Origin: Cyclina sinensis
Taxonomy: Eukaryota; Mollusca; Bivalvia; Venerida; Veneridae
NCBI GenBank assembly: GCA_012932295.1
Contig: JAAONU010000002.1
Coordinates: forward strand, 34,063,485-34,127,484
Reading direction: 5' to 3'
DNA: 64,000 nucleotides
Shown: one piece after another, positions 35,412 through 47,393 of the stretch
Layout: each line of letters begins with the position of its first letter
How positions within the stretch are numbered: position 1 is the first letter of the stretch
Notes under the pieces: generated by a model
Seen by the model: only the letters and a program-made list of their open reading frames with translations
What the model was told of the DNA's origin: nothing
Database searches by the model: none
Program-made: the position numbers and the translations under genes

Positions 35412-36784
35412 TTAGTTTTAGTTTGCTTCTCTGGACAGCTGCTTGCATAATGTTCCATTGACTTGCAAATGTAACAACCAGTGTACCTTCCCCTTATTTT
35501 GTCATTATTGATACTTCTTGTGTTGTAACCCTGTTTTGCTAGTTTAGTTTCAATCTTCTCTAGTCTGGTTATTATGACTGCCATCTGCTCCTCTAGAGTG
35601 AGCTTGGGCTTTTCCTGTACAGCAGGCTTTGATTCTGTTACATCTCCCTTAATCATTCTGATGTTGGAACGCTTTCTGTCATCTCGACCAAGTACGAGCT
35701 CATATCTCTCCACGACATCTACTGCCTCTTGCACAGTTCTGCACTCCCTGTCCAAGCAACGACATCTCATCTCAGGACTTACACCTTTGTAAAACTGGTG
35801 AAGAGCAAGGGACTCCTGGGCTGCACTGTCAAGGTCTGGGTATGCACGCTGTGCCATAATGCGAAGGTCATCACCAAAGGAAGCCAACATCTCATCATTG
35901 CCCCGCCTTCTTGCCTCAAGCCTTGCTATGTACTTTGTCTGCTGCTTCTTGCTACCGAATCGATCAGATAATTTGCCGACCAGCCTTCGAAATATTATTC
36001 GGTCACGTTGTTCCAGACCTAAGTAGAAGGTACGGGCAGGTCCCTGTAGTCGTGAAGCGAGTGTAAGAGCCTTCTCTTCTTCAGACCATCTGCCTAGATC
36101 TGCACAATTCGAAAAGTGAGAGAAGTAAGACTCCCAGTCCCCGCTGCCATCGTATATCTCTGGGCGTATCGCAGGAATACTCGAGCGAGAAGCACCAACC
36201 CTTCCACAGCCACCTGGCTCTCTGTCATCACCTGAAATTCTTATCTCTCTCTCATGTCTTCCTCGGAAGCCAAAGTAATTAGGTCGCCTGCCAAATCCAC
36301 CACCACTCTCATCAGAGTCATACTGACCATACCGCCTGCCTTCAGGAGCCAGCACATGCTCATCTCCATGCTGCTTTTGGACATCACCGAAATATCCAGG
36401 TCTCTTGTCCACTGAACGCCTAGCATCTCGAAACCCTCCATGGTCTTCCCCGATATCTCTGTGCCCAGTACCGATCAGGTTCCCTCGATCCTTTGGACTT
36501 CTGTGATCTGCATCATGACTATGCTCACGTCCACTTAAGCCAGTATCCCTAGACCTCAACCTATCACCTGAACCATCACCGATTACTCCACACTCAGTGG
36601 GACTTCTTGATGGAGAAACATCTTTTGATTGCTGACCCTTCGACTTGCTTCGACCTCTGTAATCTGGCATCTGAGAAGATTTTGGATAATCTTCATCAAC
36701 GCTTTCAGTAAAGAACTCCTGGGTTTCACCAAGTATGTCTTCCCCCTGGAAGTTAAACTGGACTTCACTGTCTGAGTCTCCCAT
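35375..36784 (-). CDS. gag: gag (capsid and nucleocapsid)
   Basis: 469 residues from ATG at 36,784 (MGDSDSEVQFNF...) to TAG at 35,375-35,377. Residues 1 to about 200 are Arg/Asp/Gly-rich and low complexity. About 205-370 is a retrotransposon Gag-type capsid region (YDGSGDWESYFSHF near its start, LASRLQGPARTFYLGL further on). Near 445 a CCHC zinc knuckle is seen (CYICKSMEHYASSC, CX2CX4HX4C), which binds genomic RNA. A Lys-rich tail follows. The frame is open further upstream, through the primer-binding site into the LTR to an ATG at 37,165, giving a 596-residue version. I prefer the internal ATG because the extension has no Gag-like features. It is the first gene of the retrotransposon. Confidence 0.9.
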   Translation of the reverse strand: MGDSDSEVQFNFQGEDILGETQEFFTESVDEDYPKSSQMPDYRGRSKSKGQQSKDVSPSRSPTECGVIGDGSGDRLRSRDTGLSGREHSHDADHRSPKDRGNLIGTGHRDIGEDHGGFRDARRSVDKRPGYFGDVQKQHGDEHVLAPEGRRYGQYDSDESGGGFGRRPNYFGFRGRHEREIRISGDDREPGGCGRVGASRSSIPAIRPEIYDGSGDWESYFSHFSNCADLGRWSEEEKALTLASRLQGPARTFYLGLEQRDRIIFRRLVGKLSDRFGSKKQQTKYIARLEARRRGNDEMLASFGDDLRIMAQRAYPDLDSAAQESLALHQFYKGVSPEMRCRCLDRECRTVQEAVDVVERYELVLGRDDRKRSNIRMIKGDVTESKPAVQEKPKLTLEEQMAVIITRLEKIETKLAKQGYNTRSINNDKIRGRYTGCYICKSMEHYASSCPEKQTKTKATKSENSRPLA

Positions 36785-37022
36785 TATAATTGATCTAATC
36801 TGTTGTACCTTGAATAGATAGATATGAGCTAATAAACATGTCTGCTTTGAGTCTCTTAAGCAGAGTATATGTACATATACCATTACATAGGACTTCCACT
36901 GTACCCTAAGCCTGAACTCCATGAGTTTGATCCCCGAGCCACCACATCTGAGTAACCATCTTCCTTCTACCGTCCAACTTGCATGGTTCGTATGCTGATG
37001 CCCTGTTAGTAAATCAATGGAC
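36785..37022 (-). other. untranslated leader of the retrotransposon
   Basis: Sequence between primer-binding site and gag ATG, expected to hold packaging and dimerisation signals. The gag frame is open across it. A weak donor-like AAGGTACAA lies near 36,810. Confidence 0.5.
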
Positions 37023-37040
37023 ATCCCACTTCTGACACCA
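37023..37040 (-). other. primer-binding site, tRNA-Leu
   Basis: The plus strand reads ATCCCACTTCTGACACCA, which is the 3' end of animal tRNA-Leu(CAA) with its CCA tail. The minus strand therefore gives TGGTGTCAGAAGTGGGAT as a primer-binding site, four bases from the 5' LTR edge. Confidence 0.88.
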
Positions 37041-37044
37041 AAGT

Positions 37045-38494
37045 TGTAAGGTACCTCGCATCGGTATACACATCTATCGAGGAATGCCTTATAGTCAAGG
37101 ATGGCGGTGTCTAAGGCCCTTATGGTAATGAGACGTACACCCAAGTCTAACCGTTTGCCGGCCATGTGTAATGGCTACCGCACCTCGTTAGCCTCATAGG
37201 GGCTGGGGCATCATGGGAAGAATAACCAGTATACATATGCTACCAACCCTTCTTGATAGCACATACAAACTGGTAAATCATGGCAACCCTTGTACTCCAT
37301 ACAAACAACAAAGCGATTGTTGATTATCAGCTTTAATACAGCGAAGATCGAAAATCAAAAGCTTATAATTCCAGTGTGAGACTCAGTCTATGTAATGGGA
37401 TCTTCTATATCAGTGCTTAATTATCACATTTTATTTAAGTTATTTATTCTAAGTCCAATATAACATCTCTGATTGTTAATCATATGGTAATTTATCATCT
37501 TTAAAGTTCTTGTTAAAGTTTAATAATTCACAAAATTATTGTTGAACAAAATCATTCTTAAACAGAGCAGAAAAGTGTATAAATAAAGTACCTTGCTCTC
37601 AATAATGTCCAGTATTGCACTGTTTTTAATATAAGAAAGAAGATGTTTAAGCTTTGATATGATTTTTGAAGAAGATTGAGAAGATGCTGAGGCTGCCTGC
37701 TTCTCTTACTTATATACTTTTCCTGGGTATACCATGTGACAGCCTCAGCCAATGAAAGGACTGGCATTTCATCACCTATGTGATGAGCCCCTCACAAAAA
37801 TCAAAAATTGACAATTAAAACAGTCATCCCGCGCGTGGCTCAATCGCGGCTCTCTAATAAATTTTGGAATACTACATAATACAACAAAGAAAATGACCTA
37901 TTACGTCTGTATTCTTGAAGAGCCACGTGCATTTTAGCCAAGTGTAGGAATACAAGACAAAAATACTTACTATTTCTATACAGAGCACAAAAATATAACA
38001 CAACAAATAATGAATTACAGCCTATCGTTCGTGGCTCAAACGTGGCTCTTCATTTAATTTTTACAAAGAACATTTCTGCGAAATTTCAAGTAAAATGACA
38101 TTAAACTCATGAAAAGCCAGCCACTCCAACAATAGAAAAAGTAGTCCTTGTCTTCTTGACCCACATTTTTATGAATGAAATTCCTCAGTATTAAACATGT
38201 AAACCTTTCAATTGTCCAGAAAGGAGCCCTAGTAGATAAACACTACATTTCAACAGAGACAATGCATTTCTAGGTCATTGACTGATAAAGACATCTTCAT
38301 ACACACATTGTACTACAATATTAAGAGAGAAAGCTGGAATTTTAAAGTTCAATTCTAGAAATTCAAGAATGGAATTATTGTTGTAATACATGTCATAGGT
38401 ATGTCAAAGTTTAACTCAAACAATTTAACTATGAATACAAAAATACATCTTATTGACTAAAATAATAACCCTGTAAGGGAGGCATTCCCTTACA
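37045..38494 (-). repeat. 5' LTR (1,450 bp)
   Basis: Promoter-side LTR for the minus-strand genes. TATA-like TATATAAG lies at 37,716-37,709, with GTGGCTC repeats at 37,835-37,855 and 38,031-38,048 and an E-box at 37,924-37,929. Its inner edge (37,045) is followed by the primer-binding site. Confidence 0.95.
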
Positions 38495-38498
38495 GTAT
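38495..38498. repeat. target-site duplication GTAT (right)
   Basis: Matches 27,561-27,564. A 4-bp duplication is usual for Ty3/gypsy integrases. Confidence 0.85.
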
Positions 38499-39984
38499 AT
38501 CAGATTAGGTATTGAAGCTAGCAAGAGAGAGACAGCACAAATATTCTCACTGCTGGTAGTACACATTTGCTCAGCAGTTCCATTTGTTTAATAGTTCATA
38601 GATATATTGATGGAATTAGCGACATTTAGGTGAATCTGTTTGATCTGTGGTGTTTATTTTACTCAGTTTCGTGCAACCAATGGAAAGTTAAACTGTCGGA
38701 CCTATTGCCGGCATGAAGGGTTATTGGAAATAATTCATTCTGTTCTAAATGTACGCTTCATTGTGTGTGTGATTAATATGTGATGATTATATTCCCATCT
38801 GCATTTATGTATTCAAGTATTATATGGGTATGAAAACAGTGCAGGCTAAACACTGTACATAAACTTAGGTGGCTTTTGTGATTGTAACATTATTCTGCTG
38901 AAAGTTAAGAGCACTTACCGTAACAGTGCTTTGTGAATCTTATGATATGATGCGTTTTACATCTTGACAGTGGCACGCATTTTTTTTCTGATCTGGATTA
39001 CGGACAGAGTGAAAAGTTAATATTATACTTACGATATTGAATTAAGACATTTAACACTCCTGTTTATATGAATTCTATGCAGCAATGATGCACATTTCTC
39101 TTTTGTTCATGTACAATTATGTTTACTTTTAAACCTTTTTTTTGTACTTACAATTTAATCCCAGTTGAAGTCAGTTTAAATGGATAGAGTTTACTTCCAC
39201 TAAAATCTCCATTTTGTTAACTGTTTGTACTTTACAGCTACATGTAACTGTTTACTGGTACTCGTTGACTACAGTTTAAATCATTCTTCTTTATTATGTC
39301 TGTTATATAAAAACTTTATTGATTCAGTGAAAAATTCTTATGAAAGAAAGTCTTGTTTGCCCTCAAGATACAGGTGTTTATTCTCAGACTGAAGAATTGC
39401 CACTTTTTTAAGAGAGTGCACCCTGTCAGAATCAGTTTTGTTGAAGCATAAAGATAATGATGTAAACATCTGCTTATCACTTGCATTATTGACTGCACAA
39501 AATGTTTGAAAGATTCTGTCTGTTATGTAAGAAGATGTCCTCTTGTTTCTATTTATAGATTAAAAGGAAGTTTATTATAAAGCACTTCTTCCTTATTTCG
39601 GTGTACTTTGTGTTGTTACCATAGGCTCATTATAGAGCTGTTGTGATACTTTCCCATAAAGCATGTGCTTTAGTGTAGGAATAATCCACATTCTTTACTA
39701 CTTTTAGTTCAGTCCTACCAGTTTTTAAATATACTGAGCTAATATTTTGATATTTCTAATTCATGCATTCCTGACTGCTGTCAGTCAAGATTTGAGAATT
39801 TACAATGATCAATAAAGAAGACATATTTCTGCTTACATGGACAACCTGAACCAATATATTTTCCGTCTTTATTATAATGGTCGCCTTCTTTGTAATATCT
39901 ATTTCCCCAAAAATCAATCTTGGAAGCTAGCTTGCATTCAGGCAATTTTATGCAAGGGTATGAAATTATTAGTGAATCTGTTTA
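38499..39984. other. gene-free stretch
   Basis: AT-rich sequence without recognisable gene or repeat family; presumably upstream of, or an early intron of, the F-box gene. Confidence 0.4.
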
Positions 39985-40700
39985 GTTTTTTTATGCCTCT
40001 AAAGGCATTTTTATGCCTGCAGAGGGAGGCATATAATACTGAATTCCTGTCTTGTCTCTTCCCATTTAATTTCTTTCAGTATCTTTTGAACATCTTGAAC
40101 GGTTTTTGAACTTTTGACTGAATTATTTGGTAGCAATTTGATGGACAGGTCAAAGTTACACACATGTTAGATCAATCAGCGTTCCTCCCCATTTCATGGC
40201 TGCCCCCTATTTATTTAATGCCGTGAAGGATATTAAAAATTACTTGGTAGAAATATTCAGTATAATGAAAACAATTTGCATAAAGTTTTTTAGTTGTCTT
40301 TGTCCAAGGTCAAGGTCAGACATGTGAGCATTTTGCATCCATCCCCCAGTTTGGTCCACTCTATATTTCTTTAACATCTTGAAGGATCTCAAAATTTCAA
40401 GGTAAAAGTTTTCAGTATAGTCACATGATGAGCAGAGAAGTATGATGTAAAAGGTCAAGGTCAAGGCCACACAAGACTTCTGTTTGCATCTGTCCCTCAT
40501 TTGTTGTCTGCCCCATATCTCTTGAACAGCTTAAAGGATTTTGAAATTTCTTGGTAGAAATAATTTGGTATAGCCACATGATTGACAGAATGTGTGATTT
40601 GTTTTACTTCATCTAAGGTCAGGGTCACATAGGAGATCAACAGGACCATGTTTACAACACAAAGCAACACATGCAAGAAGGTAGATCATTGAAATGTTAC
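39985..40700 (+). repeat. degenerate tandem-repeat element, E8-like
   Basis: Starts after a T-run with 'atgcctgcagagggaggcat', resembling the 5' hairpin of the element at 53,008. Degenerate units of about 160 bp follow, containing 'cttgaaggat', 'ggtagaaat' and 'aggtcaaggtca'. The 3' end is not recognisable. Confidence 0.45.
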
Positions 40701-40870
40701 TATGGGGACAATGATTTGATCACAAATGCTCATTTGTACCACAATAAGAATTGTAAAATTGTGTGTTTTATAAATATTTTTTGACAGTTTTTTAGAACTA
40801 GTTTTTTAACTGTTTAGAAAGATGTTCATGTGTATTTGTATGGTTTGTCATGCTCCTGCTGCAAGTTTTT

Positions 40871-41718
40871 AACCAGGTTTTCAATTTTGAAAATCCTGGT
40901 TATTAGATTGGGGTATGGCGGGCGGATGGGCGGATGGGCGGGCGTCAAACGAAATTGTGTCCGCTCTGTAACTCTTCAACCCTTTGAAGAATTTTGATGA
41001 AACTTCAGACAAATGTTTACCACATCAAGATGACGTGCAGAACGCATGTTCCGCATGGCTGGCTCCAAGGTCAAGGTCACAGTGACATTAACATTGAAAA
41101 TCCTGTCCGCTCTGTAACTCTTCAACCCTTTGAAGAATTTTGATGAAACTTCAGACAAATGTTTACCACATCAAGATGACGTGCAGAACGCATGTTCCGC
41201 ATGGCTGGCTCCAAGGTCAAAGTCACAGTGACATTAACATTGAAAATCCTGTCCGCTCTGTAACTCTTCAACCCTTTGAAGAATTTTGATGAAACTTCAG
41301 ACAAATGTTTACCACATCAAGATGACGTGCAGAACGCATGTTCCGCATGGCTGGCTCTTGACCTGGCTCCAAGGTCAAGGTCACAGTGACATTAACATTG
41401 AAAATCCTGTCCGCTCTGTAACTCTTCAACCCTTTGAAGAATTTTGATGAAACTTCAGACAAATGTTTACCACATCAAGATGACGTGCAGAAATTGTTGT
41501 CTCATTATTAAGTATACTCCTTGCAGACAGTATTGTTAGCCGAAATTTACATCCTACTCATTATCATGTATTCTCATGAATATTATCTTTTCCTTCATGT
41601 CATGTTATAATCTTTTGAATATTCATAGCAATCTTCATTCCAAAATTCATACTATAGTATAGAATCAGAACAACATTTTTGAAAACCTGGTTTCGTGGCA
41701 TTGCCATGTTTCTTGTTT
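40871..41718 (+). mobile_element. tandem-repeat element E6 (HINE/pearl-like)
   Basis: A T-run and then a near-perfect palindrome at 40,871-40,901 (AACCAGGTTTTC ... CCTGGTT) open it, followed by a (GGGCGGAT)n tract. Three full units and a partial one of 146 bp follow from 40,955 to 41,490; the third is 12 bp longer through an insertion near 41,357. The end carries GAAAACCTGGTT, an exact 12-bp complement of the 5' end, then a TGGCATTGCCA hairpin and TTTCTTGTTT. The repeated ORFs at 40,976, 41,122 and 41,268 (minus) are artefacts of the units. Confidence 0.75.
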
Positions 41719-44340
41719 CACTCTTACAATATAATTTATATGATGTTGCTGGCTTGCTGCCTACCCAATCTACTTAGAATAATAGATATTTTTAGTCAAT
41801 CCTGTGCTCCTCTGCCTGAATGTTGGGGGGTGGGGGGTGCATTTGTCACATTGTGTGACAGCTCTTATGAAAGTACATTGCTGAAGTGTTAAATCTTAAT
41901 TTTGATTGGCTGATTTGTATTTGTTGGTTGAGCAATACATTTTTTCCTTGTTCCTTTTCAAATACAGTTATGTTCATTCACATTCCTTGTTGGCAGGGTT
42001 TACAAAATCCCATTTATAGCCAAAGTATTAATTTTATTATTAAGTTTACTTAAAAGATGCTGCTTTGCAAAGTCACTTGCTGAAAATGGTACATTCATGT
42101 TACTGTTTACACTTGTCATATACAGGCAAGCTTTCGGAAAAGAAAATTTAAGCAACCCCACACTATTTTCAGTGGAAAACATTATTTATTGTGTCCATTT
42201 AATGATATATACTCAGGTGTAGGTCATTATACTGTATGCAGTTTTCAGTTAATGATGCATTTTTACAACCTCTTTACTGTATTCTCCTATAACCTTATTT
42301 GTGACCCGGGCATTAGATTTGCCAATATCTGTCTGTCCATATGCACCTCTGTCTGTCTGTGCAACTAGATGAGATTTTAGTCAAAACAGAACAATAGACT
42401 TCATTTCAATAAAATTAGGGACAGTGGCTCTCTGTACAACAAATTAAGGACAGTAACATGGCTCTTAAGTTCATTTAAGTGGCACATCTCTCTGTCTGAA
42501 AGGTTGTGTTGCATGCTTAGCCAACACTTTTCTCCTATGGGTCATGAAACTTCACAGAGATAAAGATCAGCTGGTGAAGTTGTCCCCTGGGGTTTTTCGT
42601 CTCCTTCCATCCATGGAAAGCAGAGTCATGGCCCCTAACTTAGTCAAAATATTTACCAAAAAGTTTGTGTTTTGCGCTTAACCAACACCTTAGACTAATG
42701 GTCGTGAAACTCCATAGTGGTATTGAACAGCAAATGAAGTTGTGCACCTGGGTTTTTTGTCTTCTTTCTCCCAGGGAGAGCAAAGTTATGACCCTTGATT
42801 TAGTGAAAAAAAGCTACCAAAAATTATGCCATGTGCTCATCGAACACTGTTGCACCCAGGGTCATGAAAATATACAGAGAAATAAATGAGCAAGTGAAGT
42901 TGTGCACTGTGGGTTTTTCATTTTCATCATTTTAGGTGGAGCACAGTTATGGCCCTTGATTTAGTGAATTTTGTTACCAAAAATTTTGTCAGTCACACAC
43001 TCAGCAAACACTGTTGCACCCTGGGTCATAAAACTTTACAGGAATATATACCAGCAAGTAAGATTGCACACTTTTAGGGGTGCGCCTTGTACATGAGAGG
43101 ATCTTGTAAGTGGGAAAAAACTGATGGTAAAGTTCAGATTAATTAACAAAACATATATCTGTATTTTATGTACAAAGTTTTAAGTCCATGAAAGATTGAT
43201 CTTCTATTTTAAGAAGTGAAATGCAATTTCATTGTTTTAAAAGATTTTCAGTTTACAAAAATATAATTTCAAAGCACTTGAGAGTCCTCAGTATCTTCAG
43301 TTTATTGTCTCTCATATGAAAGGGGCTGATTATAACACAACTTTATCTTGTATACCTTAACTCCCTCAGTGTTTTCTCATACATGTAATTGCTAGAAGCT
43401 TAACAATCATCGGGTTAACTTTTCTTTAACTTCTGGAATTTTAGTAGCTTGGTAGGAAAAAAATCGCCACCTCTCCAGCACAGAGATTGTTGTTAATGCA
43501 CATTTGCATAACAAACAGTTCAGTCTCCTCAATTTACAGGGAAAATAACCACTAAATAGAATTGGACAGCTGTAGAAAACTCTATGGTTTCATTGATTTT
43601 GATTTAAATTTGCTATAAAATTTGCATATAAATCAAATCAATAGAAAATTTGTTTGCTATTAGGAACATTATACGGTTTATCATTGTGTCTGAACTTGGT
43701 TCAGTTTCTGAAGTGACCATTCTGAATGTACAAACAACTGATTCCATTTATTGGCTTCAGACTTAAAAAACCTTTAATTGTGCTTTTGAAAGAGTATCAG
43801 TTTCATTTCCTATCCTGAGGCAATATTTGTGGGAATTGTTTACTTTAAAATAAGATATGATAATACCAGAGTGATTTGATTGCAGATCAGGATTTGTTAC
43901 ATTTATCATTAATGTTCATACACAGTACATAAGGATTATTTGCTGAGTGGCTTACCTGTGATCAATAAAAGATAATGGCACTGCCACAGTGGAATTAGAT
44001 GAATTGAAAATACAGCATGCATAAACTTAGGTTGCAGTCCCACTTGACAACAACTTACCGAGAAACCACATAAACACCACTGCCAGATGTTTATTTTAAC
44101 CAACTTTGCAAATACATGTACTTACATGTAGTATTCCTGAATGTATGGATTTTTTCTCAAATACTACTATGAAATCATTTGAACAACTACCAAACATTTC
44201 ACATTGTGTTGTTCACATTGATGTTGGCTCTAAAATGGTTACTTTGTATTTTCTACAAACACTCTGACTGTTTGAGATGTTTGACAGTGGACTGAATGTT
44301 TTTTATCTTGAATACTGATTGTGTTTCTGTTTGGTTTTTT
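41719..44340. other. gene-free stretch with degenerate repeats
   Basis: 42,300-43,090 holds degenerate units of about 160 bp sharing 'gtcatgaaactt', 'agcaagtgaagttgtgcac' and 'gttatggcccttgattt', a decayed member of the tandem-repeat group. A G-rich run lies at 41,823-41,838. The rest shows nothing recognisable. Confidence 0.45.
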
Positions 44341-45247
44341 GTGTCGCCTGCTACAAAGTAGCCCTGACATATAGGGATCACTTCTCCATCGTCTGTCTGT
44401 CCAACTGTCACAAAACTTGTCCGGACTACTCCTCAGAAACTACTGGTGCAATTTCATCCAGACTTTACAGGAATGATCAGTACCAAGTCTAGTTGTGCAT
44501 ATATTTGGCATTTTCCAGTGCAGTGATTTTTGTCAGAGTTATGGCCCTTTTATGATTTTTATTTTTAAAGTTTGTCTAGACTACTTCTCTTAAACTACTA
44601 ATGCAATTTGAATAAAATTTTACAGGATTGGTCGGTACCTCAAGTACTTGCACATGTCTAACAGGTTTTTCGGTTGACTGATTTTTGGCTGAGTTATGGC
44701 CCTTGAATGAAAAAGGCGTTTTGGCCAAATAATGATTTTTGTGTTACAGGCTTCACAGTAGCTGCGACATGCTACAAAGTAGCCATGACATAAAGGGATC
44801 ACTTCTCCATCATCTGTCTGTCCTTCTGTCTGTCTGTCTGTCCATCACAAAACTTGTCTGGACTACTCCTCAGAAACTAACAATGCGATTTCATCCAAAC
44901 TTTACAGGAATGATCAGTACCAAGCTTAGTTGTGCATATTTTTAACATTTTCAAGTTCAATGATTTTTGTCAGAGTTATGACCCTTTAATGATTTTTATT
45001 TTTAAAGTTTGTCCAGACTACTCCTCTGATACTACTAAAGTAATTCAAATGAAATTTTACAGAATTGATCAATACCTCAAGTACTTGTGCATGTCTAACA
45101 GGTTTTTTGGTTGAATGATTTTTGGCTGAGTTATGTCCCTTGAATAAAAAAATGCGTTTTAGCCTACAAACTGTCCAATCACCTCTCAATACTACTGTTT
45201 AATTGGCTATCATCAGGCGACACATGTGATCACGTTCGCCCTTGTTT
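44341..45247 (+). mobile_element. tandem-repeat element E7 (HINE/pearl-like)
   Basis: Preceded by a T-run. It opens with GTGTCGCCTGCTACAAAGTAGC, including a GCTAC/GTAGC stem, and closes with CAGGCGACAC, the exact 10-bp complement of its start. A GGCGA...TCGCC hairpin and CCTTGTTTT follow. The interior is two units of about 410 bp (44,351 and 44,761), the second with a (TCTG)n tract at 44,814-44,842. Confidence 0.7.
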
Positions 45248-46560
45248 TATATTGTAATCGAATGATCCGCCCATAGTTTGTCCTTCCGTTCCCATTTTGT
45301 TCGGGCATAACTCCAGAAGTATACAAGGCATTCACTTCAAACTTGGAATATTGCTTTATGGCAATGAGAAGTGAAGTGCACAAAAACCATTACTCTAGCG
45401 ATGCTAATTCTTGAGTTATCTTGAGTTGTGACCAACTTCATAGATAAATAAATCCTGTTGAGGGAAAGTGCAGTGCCCAAGAAGCATAACTCTCTATTGC
45501 ATAATTTGGAATTATTGCCCTTTGAAATATTTTATACCTAATTTTTGTCTGGCGCATATCTCAAGTGTTGGAATCGAGATATCAACTTGAAACTTCATAG
45601 ATAAATAGATCCTGCTGAGGGGAAGTGCAGTGCCCAAGAAGCATAACTCACTACTGCATAATTTGGAATTATTGCCCTTTGAATTTTTTTTTACTTAATT
45701 TTTGTCTGGGGCATAAGTCGAAAAGTGTTGGAGATATCAGCGTGAAACTTCATAGATAAATAGATCTCGTTGAGGAAAAGTGCATTGCCCCGGGAGCATA
45801 ACTCTCTTTCAAATAATTTTGGAATTAGTGCCCTTTGAAATTTTACATTTAGGCTTATCTCAATTATAAACCCCTGATCAGATTTTGAGGAAACTTCACA
45901 GGAATAATTATAAGTGAGAGTAGTTATACATATTTTCATGGTGTTCCTGTAGGATGAATTTTAGTTACTGCCCTTGATTTGTCCAAATTTGGATACAGTT
46001 GGGCATATCTTCATAACTGCTAGTTAGATTTTGATGAAACTTCACAGCAGTCATCATTAGCAAGTTTAGTGATGCATGTTATTGGCTTAATTTGGTCAAA
46101 TGATTTGTAGCAGAGGTGTGGCCTGTGATTTGTCCAAATTAGAATACAGTTGGGCATGTCTCCATAACTGTTTGTTGGATTTTAAGGAAACCACTGAAAT
46201 GATTGTGACCAAGAATTGTTATGCAAATCATCAGCCCCAAGTGTTCCTGTCAGATGATTTTTAATGGTTTTGCAGTGCTTGATTTGTCCAACATTGAGTA
46301 CATTTCAGCATATCTCCAAAACTGCTGGGTGGATTTAGATCCCTTGTTGGATATTGACAAAACTTCACAGGAATAAACGAAAGCAAGTGCAGTTACCGGT
46401 ATTGTAGATGTGTTTTGGTAAACTGTTATTTAGCAGAGTTGTTGCCCTTTATTTGTCCAGATTTGATACTGTTTAGGCATATTTCCATTACGACTGATGG
46501 GATTTTGAGGAAACTTCACAGGGATGATTATAAGCGAGTATTCTTTATGGTAAATTACAT
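45248..46560 (+). repeat. degenerate tandem-repeat tract
   Basis: Diverged units of about 130-160 bp sharing 'aacttcataga', 'gtgcagtgcccaagaagcat', 'ttgggcatatct' and 'gatttgtccaaatt'. It looks like an old member of the same element group; the 5' start near 45,250 directly abuts element E7. There is no coding potential. Confidence 0.5.
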
Positions 46561-47315
46561 GTGGGGGAGAGACATGTTTTTCTCAAAAGTAATATCTAGT
46601 TTTTACTGTGAAAAAGGCATTATACTCTGCTGTTAGCATTATCAGTAATAAAATAATAACGTCTTTAAGCAACTATAGTGTGTACAAATGTGAAATTTAT
46701 TTGTTTTAATGCAAAGTCTCGGTTTCTTGCTTTGACACTCTCTAAATAAATAATTGTTCTCTGTTTTTAAAATTAAATTATGATTTTGTATGTTTTCTGT
46801 TCATTGCATGCAAATTATAATGAAAATGTTTAAGTATGCACTAGGGAGTAATATTTTAGCTATGGCCATTTAATCAATCAAACGCAGATAGATTTGAAAG
46901 ACTGCAAGATAGCAAATTTTTATCATTGCGAAACGGCTTGACAATCTACTGATTTTTTTCAGGAAGTGATTTTAGGAAATGGTTGTCGGAAAGTAAATAA
47001 GGGTTAGGAAAAGAAAAATGCTTACAATAAATTTTTTTGTGTTAATAAGTTCATTGGTATAAGAACAACTTGATTGAACAAGTGAACATGGTTCTGGACA
47101 ATGATGACTGAATTCATGATATTGTGTAAAACTGCTAGATTTTATTATTAAGAGAAACTGTTGAAATGTATGTTATTACTTGGAAACTAAGGATATTATA
47201 TGAAACTGGAGACCGTCAGTGATTTAATTTGCTCAAAAGTGTTTCTTGCTGTATAGTGAATATTTTTGTGAATGAAGCATGAGTGGCCATTACATAGGTA
47301 AAATGTGTAAGGATC
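46561..47315. other. region upstream of first F-box coding exon
   Basis: No recognisable promoter box or repeat. An alternative ATG at 47,279 starts a short frame that ends at TAA within the candidate first exon, so it would act as an upstream ORF if transcribed. Confidence 0.35.
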
Positions 47316-47393
47316 ATGTCCCGTTGCTGCTGTAATCATGTGTTCAGGACAAACTGGCCCCTCGTACATTGGGGAGAATCCCCATACAGACAG
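47316..47393 (+). CDS. FBXL20: F-box gene, candidate first coding exon
   Basis: Twenty-six codons from ATG to the donor CAG|GTAGGT, phase 0, in frame with the F-box exon. It includes a Cys-Cys-Cys cluster at residues 4-6. The exon could be an alternative first exon, or a different upstream exon could be the true start. Confidence 0.55.

Larger units (their letters stand above)
27565..38494 (-). mobile_element. complete Ty3/gypsy-type LTR retrotransposon, 10.9 kb
   Basis: Two 1,450-bp LTRs in direct orientation (27,565-29,014 and 37,045-38,494), ending TG...CA with TGTAAGG/CCTTACA termini, are flanked by the 4-bp target duplication GTAT (27,561-27,564 and 38,495-38,498). Genes run on the minus strand: gag (36,784-35,375), pol (about 35,411-31,650; protease-RT-RNase H-integrase order, typical of Ty3/gypsy), then a third ORF (31,036-29,327). 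The primer-binding site and polypurine tract are in the expected places. The LTRs sit exactly 9,480 bp apart and I found no mismatch on line-by-line reading, so the insertion appears very recent. It lies upstream of, and antisense to, the F-box gene. Confidence 0.96.

Noticed and set aside
40976..41462. Three near-identical 60-64 codon minus-strand ORFs
   Set aside because: They are shadows of the 146-bp tandem units of element E6.
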